Part shown: in pieces, positions 26,739-35,698 of the stretch | Layout of the letters: each line of letters begins with the position of its first letter | Position numbering within the stretch: position 1 is the stretch's first letter | Source: Hyphomonas oceanitis SCH89 | GTDB lineage: Bacteria; Pseudomonadota; Alphaproteobacteria; Caulobacterales; Hyphomonadaceae | Length of the DNA: 50,557 nt | Reading direction: 5' to 3' | Assembly (NCBI RefSeq): GCF_000685295.1 | Contig: NZ_ARYL01000031.1 | Coordinates: forward strand, 1 to 50,557 | The notes under the pieces: generated by a model | Databases searched by the model: none | Seen by the model: the letters and a program-made list of their open reading frames with translations, nothing else | Told to the model about the DNA's origin: nothing | Program-made: the position numbers and the translations under genes

Positions 26739-28064
26739 ATGACACGTAAAACGCTTCTGCGCATTTGCAGCGGGCTCCTGCTCATTTCAGTTGCGGCCTG
26801 TGGCGCGCAGGATAGCAAGCCAAAAGCCGACGAGCAGGCAGTTGAACCGCTTGTCGTCGAAGCCCCCAAGTCCAATCCGGAAGACTCTTTCTTCACGCCC
26901 ATTCTCGACAAACTGGATGACAGTCTCGCCGCCTCGGTGAAGAGCGGCCGTGTCGCCAGCCTCTCCTATACATTGATCAAGGACGGTGAGCGCGTCAGAA
27001 GCGGATTTATCGGCAGCCGCACACTCGAGGGCGAGGAACCGGTCAGCGACAAGACCATCTACCGCATCTATTCGATGACCAAGCCTGTCACGGCCGTCGC
27101 GATCCTCATGTTGCAGGAAGACGGCGAGCTCGACCTGGATGACCCGATCACCAAATACCTGCCGGAAATGAAGTCTTTGCAGGTGGCAAATTCCCCCGGC
27201 AGCGCCACCAAGTCAGCGACGCACCCGGTCCCGCAGCCGCCCACCATCCGCCAGCTCCTCACCCATACGGCGGGCTTCGGCTATGGTGACGGCAAGCAGG
27301 ACTACATCAATCGCCAATTCACGGAACGCAAGGTCCTGGCCGCGCCATCCATGGATGAAGTCGTACGCCGCACGGCCGCCATCCCGCTCAAATACGATCC
27401 CGGTACGGCATGGTCCTATTCCATTGCCTCCGATCTTCAGGGCGCCATCATTGAACGCATCACGGGCAAGTCGCTGGGCGACTTCATGCAGGAGCGCATC
27501 TTTGGTCCCCTGAAGATGACGGATACCGCATTCTACGTCAGCCCTGAGCAGAAGGCCCGCCTCGCCGACGCCACCGCATGGACGCCTGACACCCCGATTC
27601 ACCTCGTTGGAGGACCGCTCGCCAAAATGGACCGCGCCAGCGTGCCGGTTGATTATGGCGGCCAGGGCCTTGTCTCGACCCTTGCAGACTATGAGCGCTT
27701 CGCCCTCATGCTGCTCAACGACGGCACGCTGGACGGGCAGACCTTGCTGAAGCCGGAATCTGTCACGCTCCTGCGCACGAATGCCTTGCCGATTGTCGAT
27801 CCCGAGGCCCCGCAGACCATGTTCAAGCGCAAGGCCGGCACAGGCTACGGGTTCGGCGTCGGGGTCGTGACCGATACAATTCAGTCCGGCCTTGCGGCGC
27901 CCGAAGGCACCTACTTCTGGGACGGCGCCAGCGGAACCTGGTTCTGGATCGATCCCAGGAACAAGGTCATCTTCATTGGGCTGCAGCAGAATTTCTCGCC
28001 TGCCGGCGTCAACATGAGAGCGTCGTCCATGCGCAGCGTCTATCACGCGATCTATAGCGAATAG
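26739..28064 (+). CDS. Lipoprotein serine hydrolase of the beta-lactamase/esterase family
   Basis: The 441-residue protein has a lipoprotein signal ending at Cys21 (LLISVAACGAQ). The class C/penicillin-binding fold shows the nucleophile motif SMTK (Ser112, Lys115), a YSI triplet (227-229) in place of the YxN tyrosine motif, and a late WDGASGTWFWIDP segment. The absence of a clear KTG triad makes esterase or peptidase-like activity likelier than penicillin resistance. It stands alone on the plus strand. Confidence 0.87.
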   Translation: MTRKTLLRICSGLLLISVAACGAQDSKPKADEQAVEPLVVEAPKSNPEDSFFTPILDKLDDSLAASVKSGRVASLSYTLIKDGERVRSGFIGSRTLEGEEPVSDKTIYRIYSMTKPVTAVAILMLQEDGELDLDDPITKYLPEMKSLQVANSPGSATKSATHPVPQPPTIRQLLTHTAGFGYGDGKQDYINRQFTERKVLAAPSMDEVVRRTAAIPLKYDPGTAWSYSIASDLQGAIIERITGKSLGDFMQERIFGPLKMTDTAFYVSPEQKARLADATAWTPDTPIHLVGGPLAKMDRASVPVDYGGQGLVSTLADYERFALMLLNDGTLDGQTLLKPESVTLLRTNALPIVDPEAPQTMFKRKAGTGYGFGVGVVTDTIQSGLAAPEGTYFWDGASGTWFWIDPRNKVIFIGLQQNFSPAGVNMRASSMRSVYHAIYSE

Positions 28065-28077
28065 CGCTCCGCCAGCT

Positions 28078-28503
28078 TCAGTCGACGCAGATTGTGTATT
28101 GGGCCATCCCGTCATTGACCTCCGAATAGCAGCCGAACGGGCTGTCATTGGCTTGGCATATGCCATCCTCGGTCGGCTGTCCCATCTCATCATCCGAGTC
28201 GGCGGAGAGGAGGCAGCGGCCTTCACAATCTTCCGTTCCCTTGCAGGCCTGTCCGGCGTCCGCATAGGGCCGAACGCACTGGTCATAACCAAGCATACCG
28301 CCCGGCCCGACCTCGCCTCCGGCCGCTTCACATGCCGCGCGCTCGGCTTTCGTGGCCCGCTTTCCCTCAAACCGGATCTTCTCATGCCCGGATGCAGCCA
28401 TTGGCGCCGGTCCTTCCGCCGCCCCGTCCATGTCCGTGCCGCCCATGCCAGTACAGGCGCCCAGCAATATCATCGCGGTTGCCCCCGCCAGCAGCGCCCT
28501 CAT
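28078..28503 (-). CDS. Cysteine-rich lipoprotein
   Basis: I start this gene at the ATG at 28503, which overlaps the GFA gene stop (ATGA) and gives 141 residues beginning MRALLAGATAMILLGACTGMGG, a clear lipobox (Cys17). The mature part has many paired cysteines (C.GTEDCEGRCLL, CQANDSPFGCY), suggesting disulphide knots in the periplasm. The frame continues upstream of 28503, but only inside the GFA gene. Function unknown. Confidence 0.78.
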   Translation of the reverse strand: MRALLAGATAMILLGACTGMGGTDMDGAAEGPAPMAASGHEKIRFEGKRATKAERAACEAAGGEVGPGGMLGYDQCVRPYADAGQACKGTEDCEGRCLLSADSDDEMGQPTEDGICQANDSPFGCYSEVNDGMAQYTICVD

Positions 28504-28910
28504 TGACCGGGCGCCTTGTCGAACACGGGGATGCCCTCGGGTTTTGCGTGAAAAGGCTGAGCGTCGCACATGTAGATGGCCATCTGCGCCATTCCAAAGT
28601 CGGCGGGATTGTCGAGCGTGCCCGCCTTGAGCAGGTATGCGCCCGGCATATACGGGCTTTCTGACCACAAAGGGGTCCCGCAAGTACCGCAGAACGACCG
28701 CTTAACGGGCGCCTCAAGGTCGCTCCGGGCATAAGTGGCGGGCTCGCCTGATGTCAGCTGGAACGCTGCGGCAGGCACGCCAAACACCATGTTCGGCTGT
28801 CCACCCGAGTAATACTGGCACTCACGGCAATGGCATTGCCCATTGAAGATTGTATCACCGTCAACCTCATAGCGCACCGCGCCACAATAGCACCCACCTT
28901 TGGCTTTCAT
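28500..28910 (-). CDS. GFA/CENP-V-fold zinc protein
   Basis: This 136-residue protein has the glutathione-dependent formaldehyde-activating family zinc pattern: GGCYCGAVRYEV, CHCRECQ and FCGTCGTPLW. Most members have no shown activity on formaldehyde, so the name describes only the fold. It is the first gene of a two-gene unit with the cysteine-rich lipoprotein. Confidence 0.9.
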   Translation of the reverse strand: MKAKGGCYCGAVRYEVDGDTIFNGQCHCRECQYYSGGQPNMVFGVPAAAFQLTSGEPATYARSDLEAPVKRSFCGTCGTPLWSESPYMPGAYLLKAGTLDNPADFGMAQMAIYMCDAQPFHAKPEGIPVFDKAPGQ

Positions 28911-29051
28911 CCTGATCTCCCTGTTCTGTAGTTAATATTGTGGCTTGATTGGTTAAGCACGGCAAGGCAGCGCCAGATGGAACGAATGGCATGCCCGATG
29001 CATAGAACCAATGGAGGGATAAACGCGTACATGAACTGAAAGGAGACTTGT

Positions 29052-29345
29052 TTGGCATCGACAACTTACACCACCCGCCAAATCACAGGCACGTCCGATA
29101 TTTCAGTCGATGATGCGATAGCGCGCGCTCTTAATGTTGCGCGCCAACGCTTCAGCGAACCCGAATGGTTCGACGTCGTTACCGCCCGTGGCTTCCTCAG
29201 CAACGGCAATGTCTCGCACTATCAAGTCACCCTTGATCTCGGCTACGCGAAAGAGCGTGGAACCCTGGAGGATGACCGTTACTTCACAGCTGCCTGTTCC
29301 GGCCGCAAATCGGAAATGTACCATACGGTCGATCTGCGTCTCTGA
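29052..29345 (+). CDS. Dodecin-family protein with C-terminal extension
   Basis: This frame begins at a TTG at 29052 with AGGAGA upstream and encodes 97 residues. Residues 8-70 are dodecin-like (SVDDAIARALNVARQRF, then EWFDVVTARGFLSNGNVSHYQVTLDLGY). Instead of the usual ending at the last strand, about 28 more residues follow (GTLEDDRYFTAACSGRK and onward). Dodecins form 12-mers that store flavin. The extension would sit at the end of the last strand and may change assembly or ligand. Confidence 0.72.
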   Translation: MASTTYTTRQITGTSDISVDDAIARALNVARQRFSEPEWFDVVTARGFLSNGNVSHYQVTLDLGYAKERGTLEDDRYFTAACSGRKSEMYHTVDLRL

Positions 29346-29417
29346 GGCGTATATCCCGAAAGTTACGGAACATTCCGTCTGCTCAGACGATTGGTCTCCA
29401 CAACAAGGAGGACCACC

Positions 29418-29627
29418 ATGTCAGCAGATACCTACGCCATCACCAAGATCGTTGGCACATCGAAAACATCCATCGAAGACGCAATTGACGGCGCTCTGGC
29501 CACGGCCAGCAAGACCCTGCGCAGCCTCGACTGGTTCGATGTCACATCGACCCGTGGCTTCATTGAAAACGGCAAGGTCAAATTTTACCAGGTCACAATC
29601 GAGCTCGGCTTCAAATACGAAGGCTGA
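29418..29627 (+). CDS. Dodecin
   Basis: The ATG at 29418 follows AAGGAGG and gives a 69-residue standard-size dodecin: SIEDAIDGALATASKTL, DWFDVTSTRGFIENGKVKFYQVTIELGFKYEG. The flavin-stacking Trp in DWFDV and the Gln in FYQV are present. It lies 72 bases after the longer paralogue, so the two form a tandem pair, probably by duplication. Confidence 0.87.
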   Translation: MSADTYAITKIVGTSKTSIEDAIDGALATASKTLRSLDWFDVTSTRGFIENGKVKFYQVTIELGFKYEG

Positions 29628-29635
29628 TGTTCGGC

Positions 29636-30340
29636 CTAGCAGCGAAAGCCTTTGGCAATCACAAAAATCTCAGGGCTGCCCGCACGACTTGCGGGCGGCT
29701 TTATGTGCTTCACGGTCTTGAAGTTTGCTTTCAGCATGTCGAGCACATCCTTCGTCGTGCCCCCCTGGAAGACTTTCGAACAAAAGCTCCCGCCCGGGGC
29801 CAGATGCTCAACGGCAAAGGCCGCAGCCATCTCAACCAGCGCAACTGTGCGCAAATGGTCCGTCTGCTTATGGCCTGTCGTGTTCGCCGCCATGTCTGAC
29901 AGCACGAGATCGGGCTTGCCGGTCAGGCCTTTCAGCATGCGCGCCACATCGTCAGGCTCGTTTACATCGCCCTGGATGATATGCGCGCCCTCGACCGGAT
30001 CGACCGGGAGCAGGTCAATGCCCACAACTTCCAGCGCGCCCTTGGCGACCGCGACCTGCAGCCAGCCACCCGGTGCGCAGCCAAGGTCGACAATGCGCTG
30101 GCCGCGTTTCAGCAGGCCGATCTTCGTATCTATTTCCAGCAGCTTGTAGGCCGCCCGCGCCCGGAAGCCTTCGTCCTTGGCTTTGCGCACATAGGGGTCC
30201 GACAGCTGGCGCTCGAGCCACTTCTTGGAACTGTCGCTCTTGGCGTGGTGGGCATGTATCTTGCGCTCGCCCGTCTGGCGTCCGGAAGTCCCTTCCTTGC
30301 CGGTCGGTCCCTTCCAGCGGCGCTTCTCTTCATCCGCCAT
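29636..30340 (-). CDS. rlmE: 23S rRNA 2'-O-ribose methyltransferase RlmE
   Basis: RlmE (FtsJ/RrmJ) methylates U2552 of 23S rRNA. I take the ATG at 30340 preceded by GAAGGG, giving 234 residues. It overlaps the end of the ppx gene by 11 bases. The sequence has RAAYKLLEI, the SAM loop VDLGCAPGGWLQVA, LSDMAANTTGHKQTDHLRT and a catalytic lysine in CSKVFQGG. All family motifs are intact. Confidence 0.95.
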   Translation of the reverse strand: MADEEKRRWKGPTGKEGTSGRQTGERKIHAHHAKSDSSKKWLERQLSDPYVRKAKDEGFRARAAYKLLEIDTKIGLLKRGQRIVDLGCAPGGWLQVAVAKGALEVVGIDLLPVDPVEGAHIIQGDVNEPDDVARMLKGLTGKPDLVLSDMAANTTGHKQTDHLRTVALVEMAAAFAVEHLAPGGSFCSKVFQGGTTKDVLDMLKANFKTVKHIKPPASRAGSPEIFVIAKGFRC

Positions 30341-31463
30341 CTTGTATGCCCTTCTGATCATCGCCGCCGGTCTGTGTTTGTCCGGGCTTGCGGCCCCGCC
30401 GTCCGCGCCGGCGCGGTTTCGGCTTCTTGGGCCCATACATCATCGACAGCAACAGGCCTTCGCGCAGGCCCCGGTCTGCAACACGCAGTCGGCCCGCCGG
30501 ACAGGCTTCCCAAACCGCATCCACGATCGCGCAGCCTGACAGCATCAGCCCTGCGCGTTCATTGCCGATGGTCGGCAGTTTTATGCGACCATCCATGCCC
30601 ACATCCCGCAGCAGCTTGATGGCAGCGAGGCCATCCTCCTGGCTCAGCCATGTTCCATCCACCTTGTCACGGCGATACCGGTCGAGCTTCAAGTGAACAC
30701 CGGCCAGGCAAGTCACCGTGCCGGACGTGCCAATCATGTGTGCTTCGGATTCCGCCATGGCCTCACGCACGGCGGCGATACCGGGCCAGCTGGCAATTGT
30801 CTGGCGCGCATGGTCCAGCATCAGCGGATAGGCTTCCACCTCGTCCAAGTGCGCAAAGGCCTCCGACAGCGTTACCACGCCCAGCGGCAGGCTCGTCCAG
30901 TCAAGGATCGGGGCATGCTCCAGCAAGCCCTTGAACCCGTTCTCGCGTGCGGCCCGCGCATCGACCCATGACAGCTCCGTCGAGCCGCCCCCGATATCGA
31001 CCACCAGCACGGAAGAAGCGTTCGGTTCGATCAGGTCATGGCACCCGATCGTCGCCAGCCGCGCTTCTTCCTTCGCTCCGATGATCTTGAAGGTCAGTCC
31101 CGTCTCTTCATGCACACGGCGAATGAACTCGGCGCCATTGGCGGCCTTTCGACAAGCCTCGGTCGCGATGCAGCGCACGCGGCCCACGCCATGCTGCTTC
31201 AGCTTCTTGCGGATGTTGCGGAGGGCATCAATGGCCCGTTCAATAGCGGCGTCAGACAGGCGGCCAGTCTCGTGCAGCCCCTCCCCCAGACGTGCAATTT
31301 GGGAATGCGAATCGACCACGCGAAACGTCTTCCCCCGTGGCTCAGCGACCAGCAGGCGGCAGTTATTTGTCCCAAGGTCGACGGCCGCAAAAAGCGGTGC
31401 CGTCTTTCCGTTGCGCTGGGCGCCTCGCTTTTCGCGGGTACCGGGCGCTTTTTTATCAGCCAT
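30330..31463 (-). CDS. Exopolyphosphatase / guanosine pentaphosphate phosphohydrolase family protein
   Basis: This enzyme class removes phosphate from polyphosphate or converts pppGpp to ppGpp. The ATG at 31463 (MADKKAPG, 377 residues) is preferred, but in-frame ATGs at 31493 and 31502 remain possible as no start has a strong ribosome site. The ASKHA fold shows APLFAAVDLGTNNCRLLVAE, VLVVDIGGGSTELSWV and AHMIGTSGTVTCLAG. The C-terminus is a basic tail (KKPKPRRRGRRGRKPG). Whether it acts on polyphosphate or pppGpp is not decided. It forms an operon with rlmE. Confidence 0.9.
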   Translation of the reverse strand: MADKKAPGTREKRGAQRNGKTAPLFAAVDLGTNNCRLLVAEPRGKTFRVVDSHSQIARLGEGLHETGRLSDAAIERAIDALRNIRKKLKQHGVGRVRCIATEACRKAANGAEFIRRVHEETGLTFKIIGAKEEARLATIGCHDLIEPNASSVLVVDIGGGSTELSWVDARAARENGFKGLLEHAPILDWTSLPLGVVTLSEAFAHLDEVEAYPLMLDHARQTIASWPGIAAVREAMAESEAHMIGTSGTVTCLAGVHLKLDRYRRDKVDGTWLSQEDGLAAIKLLRDVGMDGRIKLPTIGNERAGLMLSGCAIVDAVWEACPAGRLRVADRGLREGLLLSMMYGPKKPKPRRRGRRGRKPGQTQTGGDDQKGIQDGG

Positions 31464-31513
31464 GGTGTGGCCCAAATTGATGACTTGGGGCATTGTTATC
31501 ACAGGAGCGGGAA

Positions 31514-31966
31514 ATGGCTAGTGGACCAAACTTCTTCTCGTGGTTGAAAAACCCATTCAGGCGTCGGCGCAGGAAAACGCAGACAAAACCTCTCCTATTG
31601 ATCAATCCGATTGACGGAAATCGTCGATACAACGCGATATCCCGGCACAATGCCAAGTTCCAGATCGGCCAGGTCGTCCGCCATCGCATGTTTCCCTTCA
31701 GAGGCGTAATCTTCGATGTGGACCCCCAATTCGCCAATACGGCGGAATGGTATGAGTCGATCCCCGAAGAAGTCCGCCCCCGCAAGGACCAGCCCTTCTA
31801 CCACCTGTTCGCCGAGAATGAGCGCACACATTACGTCGCCTATGTGTCCGAACAAAACCTCCTGCCCGACGATTCCGAGACCCCGCTAACCCATCCCGAA
31901 ATCCACGAATGGTTCACGCTGACGGGCCGCGGGACCTATGAACTCAAAAAGGGCGTCGCCAACTAG
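31514..31966 (+). CDS. hspQ: HspQ/YccV-like hemimethylated-DNA-binding domain protein
   Basis: The ATG at 31514 follows AGGAG and gives 150 residues. Residues about 48-145 match HspQ (KFQIGQVVRHRMFPFRGVIFDVDP, then PFYHLFAENERTHYVAYVSEQNLLPD). HspQ marks substrates for Lon or binds hemimethylated oriC in enterobacteria. This copy has an extra N-terminus of about 45 residues with a run of arginines (FRRRRRK), unlike the compact 105-residue form I recall. It is divergent from the ppx gene. Confidence 0.87.
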   Translation: MASGPNFFSWLKNPFRRRRRKTQTKPLLLINPIDGNRRYNAISRHNAKFQIGQVVRHRMFPFRGVIFDVDPQFANTAEWYESIPEEVRPRKDQPFYHLFAENERTHYVAYVSEQNLLPDDSETPLTHPEIHEWFTLTGRGTYELKKGVAN

Positions 31967-31986
31967 GCTCTGCCTCAAGCGTCCCC

Positions 31987-33762
31987 TCAGGCCAGATAGA
32001 AGAAATAGATCGCGACACTCGTCGCTACGCCGACGATCAGGTTCATGGGCACGCCGATCTTCAGGAAGTCCGAAAACCTGTAATTCCCCGCAGCATGCAC
32101 GATCGTGTTCGTCTGATAGCCGATGGGCGAGGCAAAGCTCGCACTTGCTCCGAACATCACCGCCACGACCAGTGCGCGCGGATCAATGCCCAGCTGCGTG
32201 CCGATCCCGATCACCAACGGCGTCATGATGACTGCTACAGCCGCATTCGTCACCACTTCCGTCAGCACCGAGGTCAACAGATAGACCATCAGCACAAGCC
32301 AGAATGGCGAAGCCATCACCAGCACTGGCTGCAACACGCTGACAAGTGCCTCGACGCCGCCTGCCGACTGAAGCCCCTGCCCCACCATGAGCATCGCCAC
32401 GATAAGCGTCAGAACGCCCGCATCCATCGCTTCGAACGCATCATTCAGCGTCAGGCATCCAAAGGCCAGAACGGCCCCCACACCGATCAGCGACGTGATC
32501 AGCAACGGCACGCCAAACACCGCTGAGGACAGGATCACCGCGACAAGTATGGCAATTGCCAGCGGCCCCCGCTTACGGCGGAACGGCTCCACCTTGAGCG
32601 AGGTGTCGACCACCAGCGCGCCTGATGCCGCAAGGTCGCGCAGCTCACCGGACGTGCCATCAATGATCATCCGGTCCCCGGCCTTTACGCGTGCGCTGGC
32701 AAGATCGGGCCCCGGCAGGCTGCCAAAGCGGGTCAGCCCACGCACGGTCACCGCATGGCGCGACAGGTAGGTCATCTCCGAAACCCGCCGCCCGATATTG
32801 GGGTCATTCGGCGTCACCGTGGCCTGGGCGTGCTCTTCTGCGCCGCCTTCCAGCTGGCGCAGCTTGATACCGATCCGGAACAGGCCGGAATCCACCATTG
32901 TCAGCAATTCCTGCAGGTCCGCGCGCAGCGTGATCCGGTCCCCCGCCTTCAAGATGGATTCCTCATCCGCCACGGCCAGCCGCCGGTTACCGCGGAACAG
33001 CGATATGACGTTAATGCCTTTCTTCGCCAGTTCCGGCACATCTGAGACCAGCTTTCCGGCCGCTGGCGATTCCTCACGCACATAGACATCCGTCAGGTAG
33101 GAAGAATCGAGCGCAGGCCGCGCCACGTCGCCCTCTGAGCGCGGCAACAGCAGCCAGCCAAGCCCGAGCAGGATGACAAGCCCTGAGGCGAACGTCACAA
33201 GGCCAATTGGCGTAATCTCGAAAATGCCGAATGGCGCGAGACCATTTTCCTGCGCCACGCCCGCCACCAAAAGGTTTGTGGATGTACCGATCAGCGTGCA
33301 GGTGCCCGCAAGGATCGAGATATAGGACAAGGGGATCAGCAGCTTCTTCTCTGAAATCTTCAGCCGCTGCGACAACTCGATCACGATAGGCAGCAGGATG
33401 ACCACGACGGCGGTATTGTTCACGAAGGCCGATGCCACCGATACAATCGTCCCCAGCAACAGCAGGGCCCCGACGGCCGACTTGTCCGCCACCTGCAGCA
33501 CAGAGGCTGCCATCGCATCCAGCACGCCGGTACGGCGCAGCGAGGCCGCGAGGATGAACATGGCGCCAATCGTGATCGGCGCGCTGTTGGAAAAGGCCGA
33601 AAGGGCGCCTTTCTCATCGAGAAAGCCCAGCATCAGGAAGACGCCTGCCCCGACCATGGCCATAGCCGCAGCCGGCAGCCGCTCCATGAAAAAGCCGACA
33701 AACATCAGCCCGAGAATTGAAAGTGAAATAAGCGCAGCGTGGTCGGTCAAAAAGGCCTGCAT
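31987..33762 (-). CDS. SLC13-family permease with two TrkA-C domains
   Basis: This 591-residue inner-membrane protein has about ten or more hydrophobic segments in two halves. Between them (about residues 205-390) lies a cytoplasmic insert with two RCK_C/TrkA-C modules (YVREESPAAGKLVSDVPELAKKGINVISLFRG and a second repeat ending AGDRMIIDGTSGEL). Such proteins (DASS/ArsB-like fold) move dicarboxylates, sulfate or other anions with sodium. The substrate is not evident. The C-terminus ends SVAIYFFYLA inside the membrane. Confidence 0.9.
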   Translation of the reverse strand: MQAFLTDHAALISLSILGLMFVGFFMERLPAAAMAMVGAGVFLMLGFLDEKGALSAFSNSAPITIGAMFILAASLRRTGVLDAMAASVLQVADKSAVGALLLLGTIVSVASAFVNNTAVVVILLPIVIELSQRLKISEKKLLIPLSYISILAGTCTLIGTSTNLLVAGVAQENGLAPFGIFEITPIGLVTFASGLVILLGLGWLLLPRSEGDVARPALDSSYLTDVYVREESPAAGKLVSDVPELAKKGINVISLFRGNRRLAVADEESILKAGDRITLRADLQELLTMVDSGLFRIGIKLRQLEGGAEEHAQATVTPNDPNIGRRVSEMTYLSRHAVTVRGLTRFGSLPGPDLASARVKAGDRMIIDGTSGELRDLAASGALVVDTSLKVEPFRRKRGPLAIAILVAVILSSAVFGVPLLITSLIGVGAVLAFGCLTLNDAFEAMDAGVLTLIVAMLMVGQGLQSAGGVEALVSVLQPVLVMASPFWLVLMVYLLTSVLTEVVTNAAVAVIMTPLVIGIGTQLGIDPRALVVAVMFGASASFASPIGYQTNTIVHAAGNYRFSDFLKIGVPMNLIVGVATSVAIYFFYLA

Positions 33763-33839
33763 TCATGTGTCCCGCTGTGTGAGGTGAGGTTCATACGCGT
33801 AGCTTCAGCGCTGGTTGCCTCAGATGCCACGTGATCCTG

Positions 33840-34019
33840 TCAGCTTGACAGGCCGGTATCCGTTCCCTCGATCAGGGCGATCACCGCATCCCAATGGGCC
33901 AAGGCTTCCACATCGCCCTGCGCCGCCACCTCGGCCGCCCGCAGTGTTGCGATCACGGCGGCATCCTCGCCATACTGGCGCATCAATTGTCCGGCGGTGC
34001 TGGCGGCTGTCTCGCTCAT
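33840..34019 (-). CDS. Small 59-residue protein coupled to hldE
   Basis: From the ATG at 34019-34017 the minus strand reads 59 codons to a TGA at 33842-33840. The protein starts MSETAASTAGQLMRQYGEDAAV and has a second helix with LRAAEVAAQGDVEALAHW, ending ALIEGTDTGLSS. The start overlaps the hldE stop (ATGA), so it is translated after hldE. It looks like a compact helical protein of unknown function. Confidence 0.68.
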   Translation of the reverse strand: MSETAASTAGQLMRQYGEDAAVIATLRAAEVAAQGDVEALAHWDAVIALIEGTDTGLSS

Positions 34020-35482
34020 TCGGCCTGCGCATTCGCTCGTGCAATGGCGGCCGTTGTCGACTGTCCATCGACCAGCGGCACAATATGTACCGTCCCGCCC
34101 CGCGCCAGCACAGTATCCGCGCCGACAATCGTCTCAATCGAATAGTCCCCGCCCTTTACCAGAAGATCCGGCTGCAGCGCCTCGATCAGCTCTCGCGGCG
34201 TGTCCTCGTCAAATACGACCACCGCATCCACAGCCGTCAGCCCGGACAGCACCCGCGCCCGGGACACTTCATCATTCACCGGCCGCGTTGGCCCCTTCAG
34301 GCGCTTCACCGACGCGTCGGAATTCAGCCCCACGATCAGGCGACCGCACCGCGCCTTGGCTTCTTCAAGCACGCGCAAATGACCCGGATGAAGGATGTCG
34401 AAACAGCCATTGGTGAACCCGACCGTAAGCTGCGCATCGCGCCATACTTCCACCTGGTCCTTCAGGGTCTCCAGCGGCACATGTGACACGCCGCCATTCC
34501 GCATGCCCATTTGCAGCGCCTGGCTCAGTTCGACCGCCGCCACGGTTGCCGTGCCCGACTTGCCAACAGCAATCCCGGACGCCGCAATTGCCAGCGCCAC
34601 TGCCTCTTCCAGTGTGCCGCCCGCCGCGAGGCCGAGCGCCAGCGCCGCAATGCTCGTGTCGCCAGCGCCGGACACGTCATAAACTTCCCGCGCCTCGCCT
34701 GAGCGGTGCATGACCTCTCCGCCCTGCGTGGCGAACGACATGCCCTTGGCGGCTCGTGTCACGACAATCGCTTTGGCCGGCAGGATGCTCAGCGCCTGTC
34801 CCAGCGCCTCGGCGGCGTCGCGGTCCGTCTCCACCGGCAGGCCCATGGCCTGGCTCAGCTCGACAGCATTTGGCTTCAGCACATCCACTGCGCCATAGCG
34901 CGCAAAATCGAGCCCTTTAGGGTCAGCAATTACGGGAATGCCATGGGCACGTCCCGCCGCAATTGCTGCCTCGATCACGCCCGGCGTCACCGCGCCCTTG
35001 GCATAATCAGACAGAATGATCAGGCTGGCATCCTTGGCCGCGTCTTCCAGCGAGACGACGAGGTCGGCCTCCGTCGAGAGGTCAATCGCCTTCGTATCCT
35101 CGGCATCGACCCGCAGCAGCTGCTGCCCGCCTGCCACGAAACGTGTCTTGAGCGTTGTCGGTCGGTCGCGCATGACGATCAGGTCGGCTTCAACCCCGTC
35201 AATCTGCCCCAGCAACTCGGCCAATGCGCGCCCTTCAGCATCATCGCCGACGACGCCGATCAGCGAGGTCTTCATGCCGAGGGTCGAGAGGTTCCGCCCC
35301 ACATTGCCCGCGCCGCCCGGCATCGCCGCTTCGCGCGTGCGCCGCATGATCGGCACCGGTGCTTCGGGCGAAATACGTGCCACATGGCCATATACAAACC
35401 GGTCGAGCATCACATCACCGACGCAAACAACGCGTTTGCCTGCGGCCGCGCGGACCAGTGCCATCAGTGCGCTCGTTTCCAT
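34016..35482 (-). CDS. hldE: Bifunctional heptose-7-phosphate kinase/heptose-1-phosphate adenylyltransferase
   Basis: HldE makes ADP-heptose for the lipopolysaccharide inner core. The 488 residues cover both domains: a ribokinase-type kinase (about 1-320, PGGAGNVGRNLSTLG and the anion-hole DVSGAGDTSIAALALGLA) and a nucleotidyltransferase (about 345-488, VGFTNGCFDILHPGHLRVLEEAK). All signatures are present. The gene implies a heptose-containing LPS. Confidence 0.97.
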   Translation of the reverse strand: METSALMALVRAAAGKRVVCVGDVMLDRFVYGHVARISPEAPVPIMRRTREAAMPGGAGNVGRNLSTLGMKTSLIGVVGDDAEGRALAELLGQIDGVEADLIVMRDRPTTLKTRFVAGGQQLLRVDAEDTKAIDLSTEADLVVSLEDAAKDASLIILSDYAKGAVTPGVIEAAIAAGRAHGIPVIADPKGLDFARYGAVDVLKPNAVELSQAMGLPVETDRDAAEALGQALSILPAKAIVVTRAAKGMSFATQGGEVMHRSGEAREVYDVSGAGDTSIAALALGLAAGGTLEEAVALAIAASGIAVGKSGTATVAAVELSQALQMGMRNGGVSHVPLETLKDQVEVWRDAQLTVGFTNGCFDILHPGHLRVLEEAKARCGRLIVGLNSDASVKRLKGPTRPVNDEVSRARVLSGLTAVDAVVVFDEDTPRELIEALQPDLLVKGGDYSIETIVGADTVLARGGTVHIVPLVDGQSTTAAIARANAQAE

Positions 35483-35632
35483 TAGCGATAGTCCGCCAGA
35501 AAAGCTGCGTAATCTGTTGCAATTACAACGTAATGTGGCTCAAGCCCGAAATACGAGGCCATGCTGGCGACTCCCTTTGTTAACAGGATATAGCCGCCCG
35601 TCGCGCCCCGCGAAACCCATCGTGGCATCAAC

Positions 35633-35661
35633 TGATCCAGATGCGCTTCAGCGGCGTAAGA
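35633..35661 (+). promoter_or_regulatory. Sigma-E/ChrR-type promoter of the photolyase operon
   Basis: TGATCC at 35633-35638, exactly 18 bases, then TAAGA at 35657-35661 matches the sigma-E (RpoE-ChrR, ECF11-type) promoter pattern I recall from Rhodobacter sphaeroides. The predicted start is near 35668, about 30 bases before the likely CTG start codon. The genes downstream are those found in singlet-oxygen regulons. No sigma-E or ChrR gene is in the window. Confidence 0.72.
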
Positions 35662-35698
35662 GAAGCATACACCAACCCGTAACCATCCGGAGCCTGCC

